NCBI GenBank assembly: GCA_010015805.1
Contig: ML978128.1
Location: forward strand, 186,001 to 250,000
From: Rhizodiscina lignyota
Taxonomy: Eukaryota > Ascomycota > Dothideomycetes > Aulographales > Rhizodiscinaceae
Length of the DNA stretch: 64,000 bases
Reading direction: 5' to 3'
Part shown: in pieces, positions 20,221-33,341 of the stretch
Layout of the letters: each line of letters opens with the position of its first letter
Numbering within the stretch: position 1 is the first letter of the stretch
Notes under the pieces: model-generated
Databases searched by the model: none
What the model saw: only the letters and a program-made list of their open reading frames with translations
What the model was told of the DNA's origin: nothing
Made by a program: the position numbers and the translations under genes

Positions 20221-23200
20221 TCAATCACCCAGAACGTTCTCATCGGGCACCGCAGCGGGAGGTAGTTGCACGGGTACCATGTCTTTGTCGTCCTCAACTC
20301 CTATATTGAACTCTTGCGGAAGCTTCTCCGAAAGATTGATCGCGACGAAGGATTTGGGAAGTTTCACGCTACATTAAATATTAGTTCTGACACATAACTA
20401 GCAAATATTATTGACTCACGTGTGGAACTTCGCCCTGAGAGTCTCTAAAATCTCCCTCCATTCGATATGGTTCGTCAAGCTCCTCTTCGGCGCAATGCCA
20501 ATGCAATGTTTGCTGTCGAGTTGGACGTCGAGGATTTCGAATGTATGGCAACCCGGGGAAAGCGTGATCTTGATGCTGTAGTTGAAGCTCTCCGGAACGT
20601 CTCCCCTACGTGGGTTCCTGCTTTCGTAGAGCTCAAACGTGATCTGGCTCAAATAATCCAGCTCCGGAATCTTGTTCCTCGACAGCTTCGTCTCTACTCC
20701 ACCCTCCATAATGCAGTTAAGAAGCGTATAGATATGGCTCTCCTTCGTGAAGTAGAAGAAGCTCTTCGCGCCCTCGCTTGCTTGCACCTCTTCCAAGTCC
20801 TTAACAATCTCCTTCAGCAGCGGGAGACTCGTTAACAGGCCAATTTCTAGCTTCTCGCTGTTGCTGATGCCGTACTCCTGTGGCCCGATATAGTCGAACA
20901 AAACTTTCACTCTTGCGTATAACTCTCTCAGTTTCACGAGCCTTGCGTCTTGCTTTGCCCTTGCCATTCCGGTGGCACCGGTATAGAGTGAGAAGTACGA
21001 ATCTGCTTGGTGACTGTAAGAGTTTGCCTGGTCGGAGTCAGGCGCGCTTGTTGGTGCTGCTGACATTGGAAGTGTTTGAGGCTCTTTCGGATCGGAGCGC
21101 TTCCGAAGACCCATGCGGTGCGCGATAGTATCTTTGCCTTTGTCGTTGTCCTTTGGTCGCTCCTTCTCTGGAGGACGGTTCTCCTCAAATGCGATCCCAG
21201 GCGTGGTTGGCCTGCTCGCTTTCTTTTCTTTGCTGGAAACGTACTCCCGCATCTCCTCTTCTTGTTTTGGCATCTTTACGCTCCCGTCGTCTTCGAAGAG
21301 TGCATCTTCTTGTAGCATGCCACTGTCGGGCGTAAACACCCATTCGAGGAACTGTCGGTTGTGCAGCGCGTCGAATTTCATGCTATCGTAGAGCTCACTG
21401 ATCTTACTCGGATCTACCTTTTCGGTATCGCAGAACTCTGCAAACAGCTTCTCCCATCGCTCTCGGAAAAGCTCTGGGTCTTCTCCGCTGCACCATCGAG
21501 GCTGGATATCATTGATTTCCTTCGCTTGATTCAATACTCGTGCTGCAGCAGGGTTAATGACATGTGCGGAAGCCACAGCAGGGCCAATACCTTGGGAAGG
21601 TGATGGTGGACTAGCGCCGGGCGAAATTGGTGAGTTCTGGTTATTCGCAATGCCCGTAAGTGACAGGACAGCAGACGAAGCGCGCAACTTTGCAAAATTG
21701 CGGCGCATAACCTCGCGATGAAATTTCATGAGCTCCACGACCTTTCTAACGACGACGCTTGGCTCCGGCTCACCCTCCGGCCAAGCAAACTGCGGGGGTG
21801 GTTTGATGCCTTCTCGCAGCAAGGGCTTGAGCTTCTTCTTGACCTTGTCCATCTCGTCCTTCGCGGCATTCGAATCATCGAGGAGATCCTTTCTAACAGT
21901 AATAAAGTCATGGGGTAGGTCTTCGTCCGCAAGAAACGTACTAGCAAAGATCTGAGCGGTCGTTGTGCTGCGGCGCTCAGATGAACTGAACACTGTGACA
22001 TCATCGAGAGCCTCGCGGTTGAGTAACAATAATTCGGATCTCCAGTTCTGTCCTAGCTGCTGTGCTTGATAGCGCGAGGCATGGGTAGGCTCGCCACCCC
22101 ACTTGATGATGAGCTGAAGCTTATCGAGTATGAGATTCTTCTCCGCAGCCGAAATGCGTGACAAAGTGACACCGGCTGTTGAGTCGCTTCGACGTTGCGC
22201 CGGAGACGGTTCTTCACCCTCAGGAATGAGTGAATTCTGTCTCTTCGCATCAATGCTGGGAGAGTCATCGGTCTGAACCGGTGAAATTGGAGGCTCTTCC
22301 ATGCCTTCCAGGAGCTCTTCCTTCTTGCGCTTCCTGAACATCGGCTTGATCTGGACCTTAGTACCTGGCCAGTCACCCTTCTTGACGAGCGCATTCTGCA
22401 AACTTCGCAGCTTGTCCGGATCTTCCTCGCCAGCTTGGATGGCTTCTCTGACAGCGCTAAGGACACTACCCAACGCAGCTTCTCCAATTAAGAGGACTTC
22501 TTCTGTGTGTCCTTTCAGCAAATCAACAAATGGTCTACTGTGGAAAGTAAACTTGAGCTTTTGCTTCGGTGTTCTGTCAGCATGGCGGATCACAGATACG
22601 ACACCTTTCAGTTGCCACTGTGCCTTCGAAGCCGGTGCTGGAGCGGGGGGCGGAATGTGTTCGTTGGAAACTGAAGCTGGAACTTCTGGAGGAGGCTGAA
22701 GTTTCGCTTCATCATTCAATTTCCTCAAATCCGGCTGAGACGATATGACAGGTGATAGTGGTATTCCAGTACTTGTTCCGGAGGTTCTCTCGAAGCTTGG
22801 CGGTGACGTTATTGGTACTGTGCTGCCAGACAGATCTGGCGAAACGCTTCCGTGAGTACGAAGATGCAAATGCGGATGATGACTTGCCAGGTTCTTCATA
22901 CTCGGAGATTTAAAAAGACTCTTGAGTGTGCTTATGTGGTGTGACGCGGTGCCACCCTTCCGTTGAGGGACAGCCGCCCGCTCTTCCACCTCCTGTTGTG
23001 GCGCTTTGCGTCCTTGAGCTGTCCGTCGCTCCTTTTCTTCCGCAAACATGTCTCGAAGTATCTTCGCGCACTTATCATAATATTCGTTGTTATCCTTGAC
23101 AAAACTCCATCCGTTGACGTCGATGACATAACTCTTGTCCCCAACACGGAGAAGATCGAATCCGCAAACACGCTGTCCGAAACCGCTGGAGATCTTGGAC

Positions 23201-24938
23201 GCAATTTCAGCCTCTTCCTTAGTCAAACTCGTAATGTAGCGAATCTCTTTCCCGCTGGGATTGCGTTTTACAATGCCATCTACCACAGGAGACTTGCGAG
23301 TCTCGGCATGGCAAAAGTCGGGGCCAACAGTGTATGCTTTTACATCCTCCGCATTTGCGACTTGAAGGAACTGCTCATAGATATAACTACGATCTGGCTC
23401 TGTGATCGAGCGCGGCGTCGTCAAAGAATCGTCTTGCTCGGAACTCTTGTTATTGATTTTCCGGAAGAGACGACGTCCACCGCCACCCCTATTGTAGACA
23501 TGTATGTTGTGGTCTTCGCCACTGACTGGCTTCTCCACGAAAGGCTTTCGAATCTGTCTCCCATCCACTTCGAGAACGTCGCCGTTTTCGAGCAATCGGA
23601 CCTTCTTGGGAGGCTTCATGCCACCTCCTGTGCCATCCTCAGAGCCCTCAAGCTTCACGCCAGTTGTCTCGTAAACAGCCTTTGCAATATCTGGTGAGGG
23701 AAGCCGTGGACCACCATCACGATTGACCTCAACGCGATAAGGGGTCGGCACCTTGAGTTGATCCAAAATCTTCAGACATAACCTCCGATCCCAGAGTACC
23801 ATTTGCATTGGCAGATCATTGACACAGAATGGCTTCCTCAACTTTGCATAAGCAATGGCCTTGTCAAGCGGAAACCCGTCGGAGAAGAATGAGATGAGAA
23901 AGTCACAGATTGGCCAGTTTTCGACGGCCTCATCCAATATGACCTTGTCTCCGAAAATCTTGACTTCAAATTCATTCTTTGCGATCAGTCGGTTCAGAAT
24001 GTTCCTGCTCGGTTTGCTGCGAGCCTTATTGTCCAGCGCACAAACGCCAATGACACCAATTGAAGGTGTCCGTCTTTCAGAACGTTCACTTCCCGGACTT
24101 GCACTGCCAGGCGCTTGACTCCCGCTTATTCGCCTCTGTGCTCTTGTTCGGCTTCGAGATCGAGTGACTGGACCAGAGGTGTAGGAAGCAGGCACTGACC
24201 CTGGCTGAGACGTTGAGGGTAAAAATGAAGGTGAGGATGGAGACGTGCTTTCTCGAGGGGTCAATGTGTGAGGAGCGTTGCCTACGCCGTTGATATGGCT
24301 TGCTGTTGTCACGGAGAGCGGTGTCGTTGCAGTAGTGGGTGCCAGCTCGCCATTCTTGACTAGTACGCATGTTAGAGAACCTGGCATAGATCCTTATGAA
24401 CGAATTGCTCACCCTCGGGCTCTGATCCTGTCACAGAGCTGGGATAGCTCGGAGCAAGACCTCGAGCTCCATTGTATATGGCCGAGCCAAGAGAATAGAG
24501 TGAGGAAAACGACATCCTGTTCGACTCCGTATCACCTTCTGAGGGCTTCAACAGACGAGGAGGCGACTCTGGCAGCCTGTCACCAATCTGATTCTGGCCA
24601 TCCGTCCCATAGTCTGCTGCATCCACAATGGCACTTCCACCACCACCAGTTGTATTCCCGCTTTCGGCTTGGAGAGCGTTCAGAGCATTTACGTGTGAGT
24701 CTGACGCTTTCGAAGGCCGCCGATGATACTGTCGATTCATTGTCTTGCTCACTGGTGGAGGCATAGAGATGCTTGCACGATCGGATGTGCCATGGCTGCC
24801 GTTCGAAATATCTGCTTCCGCAGAGCGAGCCTTCCGGCCGGAGAAAGAGCTTGCAGAACTGAGGGAAAGGACGTTCGTGTGGCCTTTGGAATTGGAATTA
24901 AAGCTCTCAGCACTGGGCGTGCGCACGAGAGTATCCAT
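20221..24938 (-). CDS. VIP1: Inositol hexakisphosphate/diphosphoinositol-pentakisphosphate kinase (Vip1/Asp1)
   Basis: Model: complement(join(20221..20368,20420..24359,24413..24938)), 1537 aa, with introns of 51 and 53 nt. A bifunctional enzyme making 1-position inositol pyrophosphates and hydrolysing them; it acts in phosphate signalling, polarity and microtubule control. The N-terminal 270 residues are Ser/Thr-rich and disordered. The ATP-grasp kinase domain runs about 275-620: IGVIGVCALDNKARSKPS, CDFLISFFSDGFPLDKA, VEKPVSGEDHNIHVY, GFDLLRV and YVIDVNGWSFVKDN. The histidine-acid-phosphatase-like domain starts with RHADRTPKQK (about 767-776) and continues with LKLIIKWGGEPTHA-type sequence, VFSSSERRSTTTAQIFA and SHIYTLLN. 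The phosphatase domain has long charged inserts. The last exon restores a C-terminal tail lost if reading stops at 20416. Confidence 0.93.
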
Positions 24939-26656
24939 TGGCGTGTTGAAGAGGGTGGTGTGGAGCGGGAAGAGGCGGCCTAGAGGATTAGCTCTTTAGG
25001 GTGACATTGGCAAGCGGCTGTTGAGAAGCACTAGGAACCTATGACGACAGAGAACAGATAAGAAATATATAGAAACTGATATCCCCGGAAAGCCGTCCTA
25101 CCAATTGCGCGCACAGGGCGTTGAAAGAGCTCAAACTCGCATCTCGACTATACATTCGAACAAAGCAAGTGGGCTGTAGATGAGGGGCAGGGCAAATTTT
25201 CTTTGGTGGTGAAGAAGCACGCCCCCACATCCCCATCGTCGTATTTCAGCTGTGACAGGCTGATCATCCGCACCACATGCGTGGGATTCAAAGTCTGCTG
25301 CTTCTCCTTTCTGCTGCACAAGGTCACGCCAGTTACATCCTTGATTCCCCATCTGGCTCGGCACAGCCTCGCGAGATCTCGCTGCTTATTGTCTCGTCCG
25401 TCTGGCCTTGTACTACCACACTACCTACCGCTGTAAGCGATACGATCTAATGATCTATCTGATGACCCAAGCAGAAGTGTCTTGTGACTTCCGAAGACGA
25501 CTTCTCGCTCCGCCGAGCTTTCCGAACACAGATTGACAAGTTCTTAATTTGGGAGTTTATTCCTATCACCGTTTGAAAGTTCAAATCCATCTCCTAGTCC
25601 GTTGCTAAAAGTCCTGCTAACGTCGGATGCGTAATCTCAAATGCCTCCTTTCTAATTGGGCTGTAACCTCTTCATCCATACCATTTGAATAAGAATTCCT
25701 TATTCTCATGGATCCAGTCTCTCGGTGTTAGGATCTCTAGCTGCATCACCGTCGCGCCTTGCTCGCGTGCCCGCACAGTTGACTAATGCACGACCCAGCG
25801 CGAGACTATGATGGCGTAACGGTACGACCAACATCCTAGCCTGGCACTGATTTTAGGACTTCATCCACAATCAGAAGCTTCGGCATGAGGCAAGAGTTGG
25901 AGTTTCATGACGCTTAAGAGCTCGGACGGCTGGATAGCCTGCTTTTCCATCTGTGGCTGCTTGCTCTCCATGATTCGTTTGATCTCCTGCTTGTCTCATC
26001 GGACATGATAAGCAGAAAGCGGAGAAGATCAACATGAGTTAAGACCCAAAAACAGAAGCCACCGGTAGATTCTTGGCTTTCCAGAGGAAGAGAAGGCCAC
26101 AAACATTGGTTACTGAAATTGTTGGCGGATGCAATAGGATTTAAGGGTCTACTCAGTCGGAGAGATACAGATAGGCTCTTTCAAGTTCAATGCACATAAT
26201 GCAAAATTACCATTTACATATTATGGGATTCTATATCTAATTCCGAAGTAACTGCGGTAGCAGTTGTTCTCACTTGGAGCCACAAGGCGAAAGTCGTGGG
26301 TAACGCGCTAGGGCAATGAAGCGGACTGAAAGTTGAGCGTGTATCAATTAGACGGCTAAGCATTGTTGCTCTTTTTGTGAATCGGGCTATCTACATGCCC
26401 CAACCCCACAAGCCTCTCCCCCCCGAGCATATAGCCCACTGTGCTTTAGTCGAACCGCTCCAGAAGTCAAATTTGAGCTCAAGGGTAGACAGCCCTGCAA
26501 TGCGCCGGTACCTGCATCGTGAAGCGTCGTAAACAGCTCAAAGCATCGCAGCATTAACAGTGAAGAGGAGAAATTCCCATTGCCGCCGAGTAACACGCAT
26601 GCAGGATATTGGAAAGGTGAAGAAGTAATTTCCTGGTGAGCTTGGTTTGTCTCCCA
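24939..26656. other. Long intergenic region, no gene seen
   Basis: 1.7 kb between the Vip1 start and the Rad23 stop. No ORF shows family features, and no RNA gene or repeat was recognised. Confidence 0.5.
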
Positions 26657-28109
26657 CTAAGCTCCATCGCCATCATCGTCCGGCTGATCAAAGAGGAAGT
26701 TCGCGGCAAGCTCCTCGTTCTTATCGCATGCGAAGTAGGCCTGGATGACGAGATCACGTTCGAAGCCCAGTCGACAGAGCTAGAAGAATGTTAGTTTGAC
26801 TTCATCGGGATCATTCATGTTTTGAATCATACCCTCTCAATCGCCTCACGCTCCTCATCCGTCACACTAATCGCCTGAGCACCGGGAGGAAGCGGGGTGT
26901 CCTCGTCGCCATCTTCGGCAAGAAGTTGCAGGAACTGATCTGGGTCTGAGGCGATCATCTGGGCGAGTTGCGGGTTCCCAGCGCCGACTTGTTGGAGAAT
27001 TGGCTCAAGCATCTGCGGCTGTTGCTGCACGATCTGTCGAAGCTGCTGGAACTGGGGATTGCTGCGCAACCAATCAAGGTTGGCCGCAGCTCCAGTCGCA
27101 GCAGCTGGTGCACCAGCACCCGCAGTACCAGTACTCCTAGCTCCAGATCCACCACGGCTGCCACCTCGTCCAGCTTGTGCAGCGGCTTCGAAGAGGTTGA
27201 TAGGCTCATCACCACCACCTGTGGTGGCAGCTGGCGTCGTGCCAGCGGCCGCTGCAGGCTGTGCAGCACCCGTTGCAGGTCTAGGAGAAGCCGCCGCGGG
27301 TGGTGGATCGTCACCACGAGCGTTCTCGGGAATGCCGTTCAGAAGGTACTCAACAGCACGGTCCGGGTTGAAGTACGCTGCCCTCATCGCACGGTCAATG
27401 TCTGCCCGCTCAAATCCCATGCTCTCCATGTTCGCTATTGCCGCTGCGCGCTCGTTGCCCAAGGCAAGTGCAGACGGATCGTTGAAGCGAGGCGCGGATT
27501 CGGTCGATGCTGGAGCTGGTGAGGGAGTGGCAGGTGCGGCGGGAGTTGATGAAGATGCCGGAGCCGGAGCTGCCGGTGCTGCGGGAGTCTGTGCAGGAGG
27601 AGCAGAAGGTGTCGATGGTGCAGCTTGACTTGAAGAAGATGCAGCTGGTTGAGCTTTTGGCTGCCAAACTGTTAGGGCCTACGTGCGAAGGGGACATGAA
27701 TTGTGAGGGACAAACTTTTGACACCATGCAGACTACAAATCCCTTCTCCTCAATGTTATACGATTCAACGGTGTTGCCATCTTGGAGAATCTTGCCTATG
27801 AGTGGCCGTGTGAGTTATCTGTCCGTACAGGCATGGCCCGTTCGAAAACGTACCAGAATAGATCAATTTCTGCAACGACGGCTCCCAGCCTTTCTCGGCG
27901 GCGATCTTGGCCTTGACATCGGAGATCTGTTGAAATAAAAGCGGTTAGAGAATCTAGTTGTTCACGTTTGAGTGAAGATAATCTCACCTTGTCAGAGGGC
28001 TCAGCCTCTATGACAAACTTTTGTTGCTTGAGATCCTGCGTTTTCAAGTTAGGTGGGACTCTGGCGCGGCGCTTGAAGAGACCGGGCATACCTTGAAGGT
28101 AAGCTTCAT
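26657..28109 (-). CDS. RAD23: UV excision repair / ubiquitin-shuttle protein Rad23
   Basis: Model: complement(join(26657..26779,26833..27660,27716..27795,27854..27926,27988..28035,28092..28109)), 389 aa. Rad23 pairs with Rad4/XPC in nucleotide-excision repair and carries ubiquitinated proteins to the proteasome. Domains: ubiquitin-like 1-76 ([37 protein letters not shown]); an Ala/Pro-rich linker; UBA1 about 142-184 ([27 protein letters not shown]); a Gly/Ala linker; an XPC-binding region about 275-325 ([16 protein letters not shown]); UBA2 at the C-terminus ([24 protein letters not shown]). The first four exons are very short (18, 48, 73 and 80 nt) and together encode only the UBL. The 18-nt first exon (MKLTFK) was deduced from family continuity. 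Its ATG has no competing upstream start in frame. Confidence 0.92.
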
Positions 28110-30396
28110 CGCGGAGTTGCTCGTCTAGCGTAGCCAGTGGCAGTGTTGTTGATGGAGAGGTTGTGCAAGATTCAAGAGCTTGCAGAGACTTAAGAGTCGA
28201 TGATATATGCTAAGAAGAGGCGTGTTGGTGCTTGCGTGAAGGCAGAGGTGGAGCAAGGTGGGAGGCGTTTAGGTCGACGTAGTTGACGTTCTTGGCGCCT
28301 CGCAGGCATCGGCCTCGGCGAAACTGTGGAAGGCACTGGCAAGAAGGCGATCGAACTTGTCCGTAAAAGGAAGGGTCCATGGTCGTGATCGTGCGGAACG
28401 CCACATCTCACGCCGAGCACTTCGCCTTGCCATTTCCCTTTCGTGTTTGAAATCACTTTATCTAAGCAGCTGTCACGGTGTTTCTGAGGAGTATCTAACT
28501 AGTCCTTCTTTGACTTCACGCGTACACGGAGCAGAGAGCGAACACTCGATGTCAAACCGCGACCAACGGCTAGTTTGTGTTATTAATTACGGAGTATACT
28601 TCGCACACTGCTCGATTGGAGGAGCAGTTGAAGCTACATAATACTAATCACGACGGACCTTCTGGCTCTTCAATTTCCAGATCCAACGATGAGGTTAAGG
28701 TGATATCTTATACTTTTTAATGCCTCTTCTAACGCTACTCTTCCAAGCCCTCATTCACGTGGTTTTCCACTCAGTCAAACTCCGTTCGCCGTGAAACATT
28801 GGCAAAATCCTACGGGAGAATCCAAACACTCCGAGGCCCATTGGCAACTTTCGTCACGCAGGAAAGCAGCAGCCGCCTTGCCTAGGGAGGATCGCATCGT
28901 CCACGGTTTTCCTGGCTCTGTAATCGCAAGGGTACATATTCCGGCCGAGGCGCTCGGGCACTACAGAATGCTAGGCACGCTAGGATCCGTGGACGATCGT
29001 CAATCAGGCGCGAGAACGCACGGAAAGCTCTAGTATCGATTTGAATTTGAACTGAATGACTAGCTTCCTTCTGTATGTAAGATACAGGAACCCTCTCTTC
29101 CCCGCGCAATCACCGGTCCTTTCATTTGTGTGCGCAGCGCCGACGTAGCGCGGGCCTGGCGCGACTGACGAGCTTCCAGTACGGTAGTACCCGTCTGACT
29201 ATTCTTGGTGAGAACAGGCGCAGTACGTTTGTACGACCTGCGATGGGTCACTGCATGCCGGTGGTGGTGCAAGTAGCTGGTGTCCTTCTACAATGCCACG
29301 CTCCTCCAAGACAAGCTAGGACTTCGAGGATGGACTTCGAGGCCTCACCGGTGCGCCCGCAATATGAGCAGTTCACGTTTGGCTTCTCGCGTTGTTTTGA
29401 TGAGGTGCTACATACAGGGCTGACCCGCCCATGACGCGCTAGCGAGCGGAAGTTAACCATTGGCGGAGCTGGTGCATGTTGTTATTGCCCACAGGCTACA
29501 GCTTCCCACCAACATTCTAGAAAGGCACAATTTCGCAGTGAGCACAGCAAGATCTGAGCATCGGCGCTGTTATACTGAATTGGAGTTTTATGAGCTGCTC
29601 TGGTCGTTTGCCAATGCTCTGAGCTCGCCTTGCAAACCGAATTACAGAACGCGTTGCGCGAATCAATCCGCCGAAGCTTAAAGTGTCCCTAGACGCCATG
29701 ACCTCCGCTCTAATTAGTGCTTCACGCGTCCCACACGACGCGCTGCTGCGAGCATGGTCCCTGCAGCTCCTTCTCTGTTGTACTTCCGGCCATGGACGCG
29801 GTCTTAATTGCCTCTATATTTGCAAACGGTGCCCCCGCCCGTCCCTCTGAGCTGTAAGTTCGTCATTTTCGTCGCTCGTTGATTTTCCCTCGTCCTATCG
29901 AATTCATTCAACGCGCTGCACTTTCGTACGAACGATACTGCTCGACAACAATGGAATTTTGAAAATGCGTCCAGTTTAAGAGCTGGAAATTACAGGATCG
30001 GGTCTTTGGTCGACCCTCACTTTCGTTTCAAAGGGAAACTCCAGAGGACGGTTCCCTCTCTTCCGCAAACCTGGCTCATCGACCACATACAACCTCAGCT
30101 CTGCCCGTTGATGATTGCTACCGTCAGAATCTACGAGGGACCTGTCCGCAAAATCCTCACTCCAAGGTTCGACTTTATTGCGACACCCTTTCATCCAGTT
30201 GATTCGCCCGCTTCCCTTTTCAGTATCATGCTCAACGGCGTTCATTTCTCTTTTCGGTGGTCCGCAAGTCTCGAGCTGTGATCGTTAGCTCCTTCACCCA
30301 CTATTTCGCGAAGCTTGGGCTTCCTGCATTTCACGGCCTGCATCTCTGTCCTCGGAGAACCTCGAGCGCATTACAGGAACCCTTTCCAAGTCCACA
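28110..30396. other. Long divergent intergenic region (2.3 kb)
   Basis: No convincing CDS; ORFs of 60-100 codons on both strands lack family features. GTAAGT at 29854 and TTTTCAG ending near 30219 could bound a leader intron of the downstream membrane-protein gene. Confidence 0.4.
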
Positions 30397-31728
30397 ATGC
30401 AGTTAGAAAGGGTCGTATTCTGGTCGTTCGGGGCCACAGCCTTTCCGTTCCTATCGACATCGACGGTCCTGACCATCCTTGATGCTGTTACTACTTCGAC
30501 ATTGCATATGGAGGTTGTCGTTGCCGCAGCAGTGTTCGAAGTAATAGCGCTCGGGTGTCTCGCCCTAGTCCTTGTCCTGCGCAGTGCAGACTGGTCCGGG
30601 TATCGCCCGCCATCGAAGATGCGAATTCTTCTAGTCCCATCAATCTGCGCAACATTTGCAACTTTAGCTGGAGCTTTAACGCTTGCGGAGCTCATATTGC
30701 GGGAAAAGGAAAACCAGGCTGCTTCTCGTATGAACGCTGATATTGCCATTTGCGCTGTGGCCATATTCACGCAGGCCATCTTCTACGCCACAGCCCTCAT
30801 TGCTCGCCCACGCTTGGACAACAGCTTGTATACAAGATCACAGGATGATATACGCGCGACTACTCCACGGCAGGACCCAACGCCTCCAATGTCACTACGG
30901 ATCTTGACTCCGCCAAAACCTCTAATTCGTCGAGATTCGAATCCTTCACCTACTCTCACTAATAACTCGTCGAATTCGTTGCCATCACTACGAACCTCTG
31001 TCAATCAGATGGTGCGGCCTATCACATCGAAGACGAAGCTCATCACATCACGGGTGAATACTTCACATGACACAAAACTGTCACAATCGCTCCGCTCATC
31101 AATCGACAGCTTCGGCCAATTGGATGCCTTCGACACTTGGGACACTTCGGACGTCGATTCTCAGAACCGTGATGCTGTCCTGCACACAGCTTCTCGTCGC
31201 ACACCAGCATTAGAGCCCATCCCAGGTAGCCGGCCGGCAAGTAGGGCTCTGGAATCTCTGGAAGCTGCTCTATCAGACCCGTCTCTTCCAAGAACAGCAT
31301 CCACTACCCCATCTCCAGTTGAGCAGATGTCATCGCCAGTTATAGACCGTCCTATAACAGCTTATTCGAACTACACGAGCCGAAGTCGACACGGAGGATC
31401 TATGGTTTCGCTGACCTCACGTCCCACTAGTCCTTCTGTCAACGAGGCGCATATCCACCCGCTCTTTCGCACAGACAGTCCGACACCGCCTCCAGCTGCG
31501 ACTCCAGGCACTGTCATTCATGCCTCGCCCATGGGCGGCCAGTATATCGCTCCTCCGAATCGACCATACAGCCGAATGAGGGCTGGTAGTCGGGAGACGC
31601 TGCGCGGAAGAAGTCCCTCTCTGCTACGCTCGACAAGTGTCGAGAACGTTGCGCCAGGCATCGAGACACCGCCGAAAAGGGAGCTGACACCGCCTATTCC
31701 GGACTTCATTCTCTCTGGAGTCTCATGA
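30397..31728 (+). CDS. Predicted four-helix membrane protein with long Ser/Pro-rich tail
   Basis: Single exon, 443 aa. Four hydrophobic segments lie in the first 140 residues: ATAFPFLSTSTVLTIL, VVVAAAVFEVIALGCLALVL, VPSICATFATLAGALTL and IAICAVAIFTQAIFYATALI. The remaining 300 residues are cytosolic-looking, low-complexity Ser/Thr/Pro/Arg (PTPPMSLRILTPPKP, SRPASRALESLEAAL, PPKRELTPP) with many SP/TP sites, so a regulated plasma-membrane or septal protein is possible. Tetraspan topology with a phosphorylatable tail is common among uncharacterised ascomycete proteins. I do not recognise a named family. The start is the first ATG after a long upstream region. Confidence 0.7.
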   Translation: MQLERVVFWSFGATAFPFLSTSTVLTILDAVTTSTLHMEVVVAAAVFEVIALGCLALVLVLRSADWSGYRPPSKMRILLVPSICATFATLAGALTLAELILREKENQAASRMNADIAICAVAIFTQAIFYATALIARPRLDNSLYTRSQDDIRATTPRQDPTPPMSLRILTPPKPLIRRDSNPSPTLTNNSSNSLPSLRTSVNQMVRPITSKTKLITSRVNTSHDTKLSQSLRSSIDSFGQLDAFDTWDTSDVDSQNRDAVLHTASRRTPALEPIPGSRPASRALESLEAALSDPSLPRTASTTPSPVEQMSSPVIDRPITAYSNYTSRSRHGGSMVSLTSRPTSPSVNEAHIHPLFRTDSPTPPPAATPGTVIHASPMGGQYIAPPNRPYSRMRAGSRETLRGRSPSLLRSTSVENVAPGIETPPKRELTPPIPDFILSGVS

Positions 31729-33341
31729 CTACGCGTGATTTGAGGATTGATGGATCTGTTCTCTTCTCCGGTGGAGACTGCTTCATTTCATTCTTTGGAG
31801 AATCAACGACCTTACGAATTCCGTTTGTCGAAAACCTGAAGATCCTCTCCAGCGAATGCTTACACCCTGGAGACAAGTCCTCACTAGAGAGCCACACTCC
31901 TTTGTATATGATAGGGATGAAGAATTTGGGAAAGAAGGGCTTCATGAGGCACGAGTTGGAAACGATTTGGGCTTGAAAAATGGGTGGTTCGGTCAGGATC
32001 GGGTCAGTCGGGTCACGAAAGACGTAATTGTGGTGATCCATCTCCTGCGATGATCAAACCCGCGCTCCAATGTCACTTTGAAACGCGCTGGTAAAACTTT
32101 TTGGCCCTGTAATCGGTCTATGCAGCAACAGGCGCCCCAGCCGTAAAGTGTATCTAGCAGAAAGCAAACGGATAGCTCAAATACAAGAGCGCGTCTACTT
32201 CCACATTGTTCTCATGTGAGCGATTTCCGAGGATGATATTGCCTGGCTCCCGGCTCAGTGGACCGTTTTGTGGGATCACGAGCTCTTCGAGGAGGATGAT
32301 TGGAATGCATGGAACACGGCAGGGATCGAGTCAGGGATCTACGGGGCGGGACGTGGGCAAGGAGTGAATGAAAATTTTCCAGGGTGTACCGAGTTGGTAT
32401 TGATATCTACGGCGTGAGTAACATATATGAGTATATAGAACGGAGGATACCATTTAGAGAGCTGTAGGCATAAGTAGCAGCCTCTCTTTCTCTCAGTGGT
32501 GGCGGATTGCGGAAGATCAATGATGATTTCAATTTGCTGACTGAGACACTGTGATCAAATGTATTTGGGTAGAGACAGCGCGGCGCTCCTGCACTGGAGT
32601 TGAATGGAACTTAATGAACAGTGAAGGGGCCCAAATAAGACGCAACATAGCATTGCAGACGACGACTGATGCTCACCCTTCTCAGCTGTGCGAAATGCTT
32701 AACGCTTCCACCTGCGTGCTGAAAGCGGTTAGCGCATGGCACTAGCGTCGAGGGCTGCATTGGGGGTCGAGCCGATACTCTACTCGCTTCGTTCGTCAGA
32801 TACTTTGTTCAGTCCCAAATCAGCGCGCTGCTTCGCTGAACATTTGCGCTCCTGCGTGCTCTCAGACGGCTCTGTGGCCCTTTCGCCAAGACTCGCTACG
32901 TCCACCTGGGCCATCTGCTTGATTTGTTGCGCTGTTTCTGAGGCGGCGCAAATTGCAACACCTCTTCACGCGATCTGCTGCACCAGGTGGAGGACTCTAT
33001 GAAAAGTGTGAGTAACTTTCCATCCAGCCGATAGTCCACTCTTCCGAGTTGCCATGGTACTATAATCGTTTATGCGATGCAAGATTTTGTACTCCGCGCT
33101 ATTGTGCTCTTCTTTGCCAACATTTTCTGGAGGATTCCGGGTTCCGCTGACCATACATACCCAGGCCGCGACAAAAGAACAACATCAAGCACAATAAGCA
33201 GGCATCAATCTGTTGTCATAGCTATTCACTACAGTGCTACATTCATCCTCGCCTGCTCAAGGTAAAATTGCTCATCCTCTGTTTCTCATCTTTCGCCGCT
33301 TCCAGGAACACAACACTGACAACGAAACAACAGCGGCAAAC
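31729..33341. other. Long intergenic region, no gene seen
   Basis: 1.6 kb between two same-strand genes. A TATA-like ATATGAGTATATAG lies near 32426-32439. No supported ORF. Confidence 0.45.

Noticed and set aside
22963-23697. 244-codon ORF on the + strand
   Set aside because: Antisense to the VIP1 kinase domain; composition is a reverse-strand shadow with no family match.
29126-29434. 102-codon ORF in the long gap
   Set aside because: No family features, competing ORFs on the other strand, no splice logic.
30160-30185. GGTTCGACTT, like a tRNA T-loop
   Set aside because: No matching acceptor, D or anticodon stems around it.
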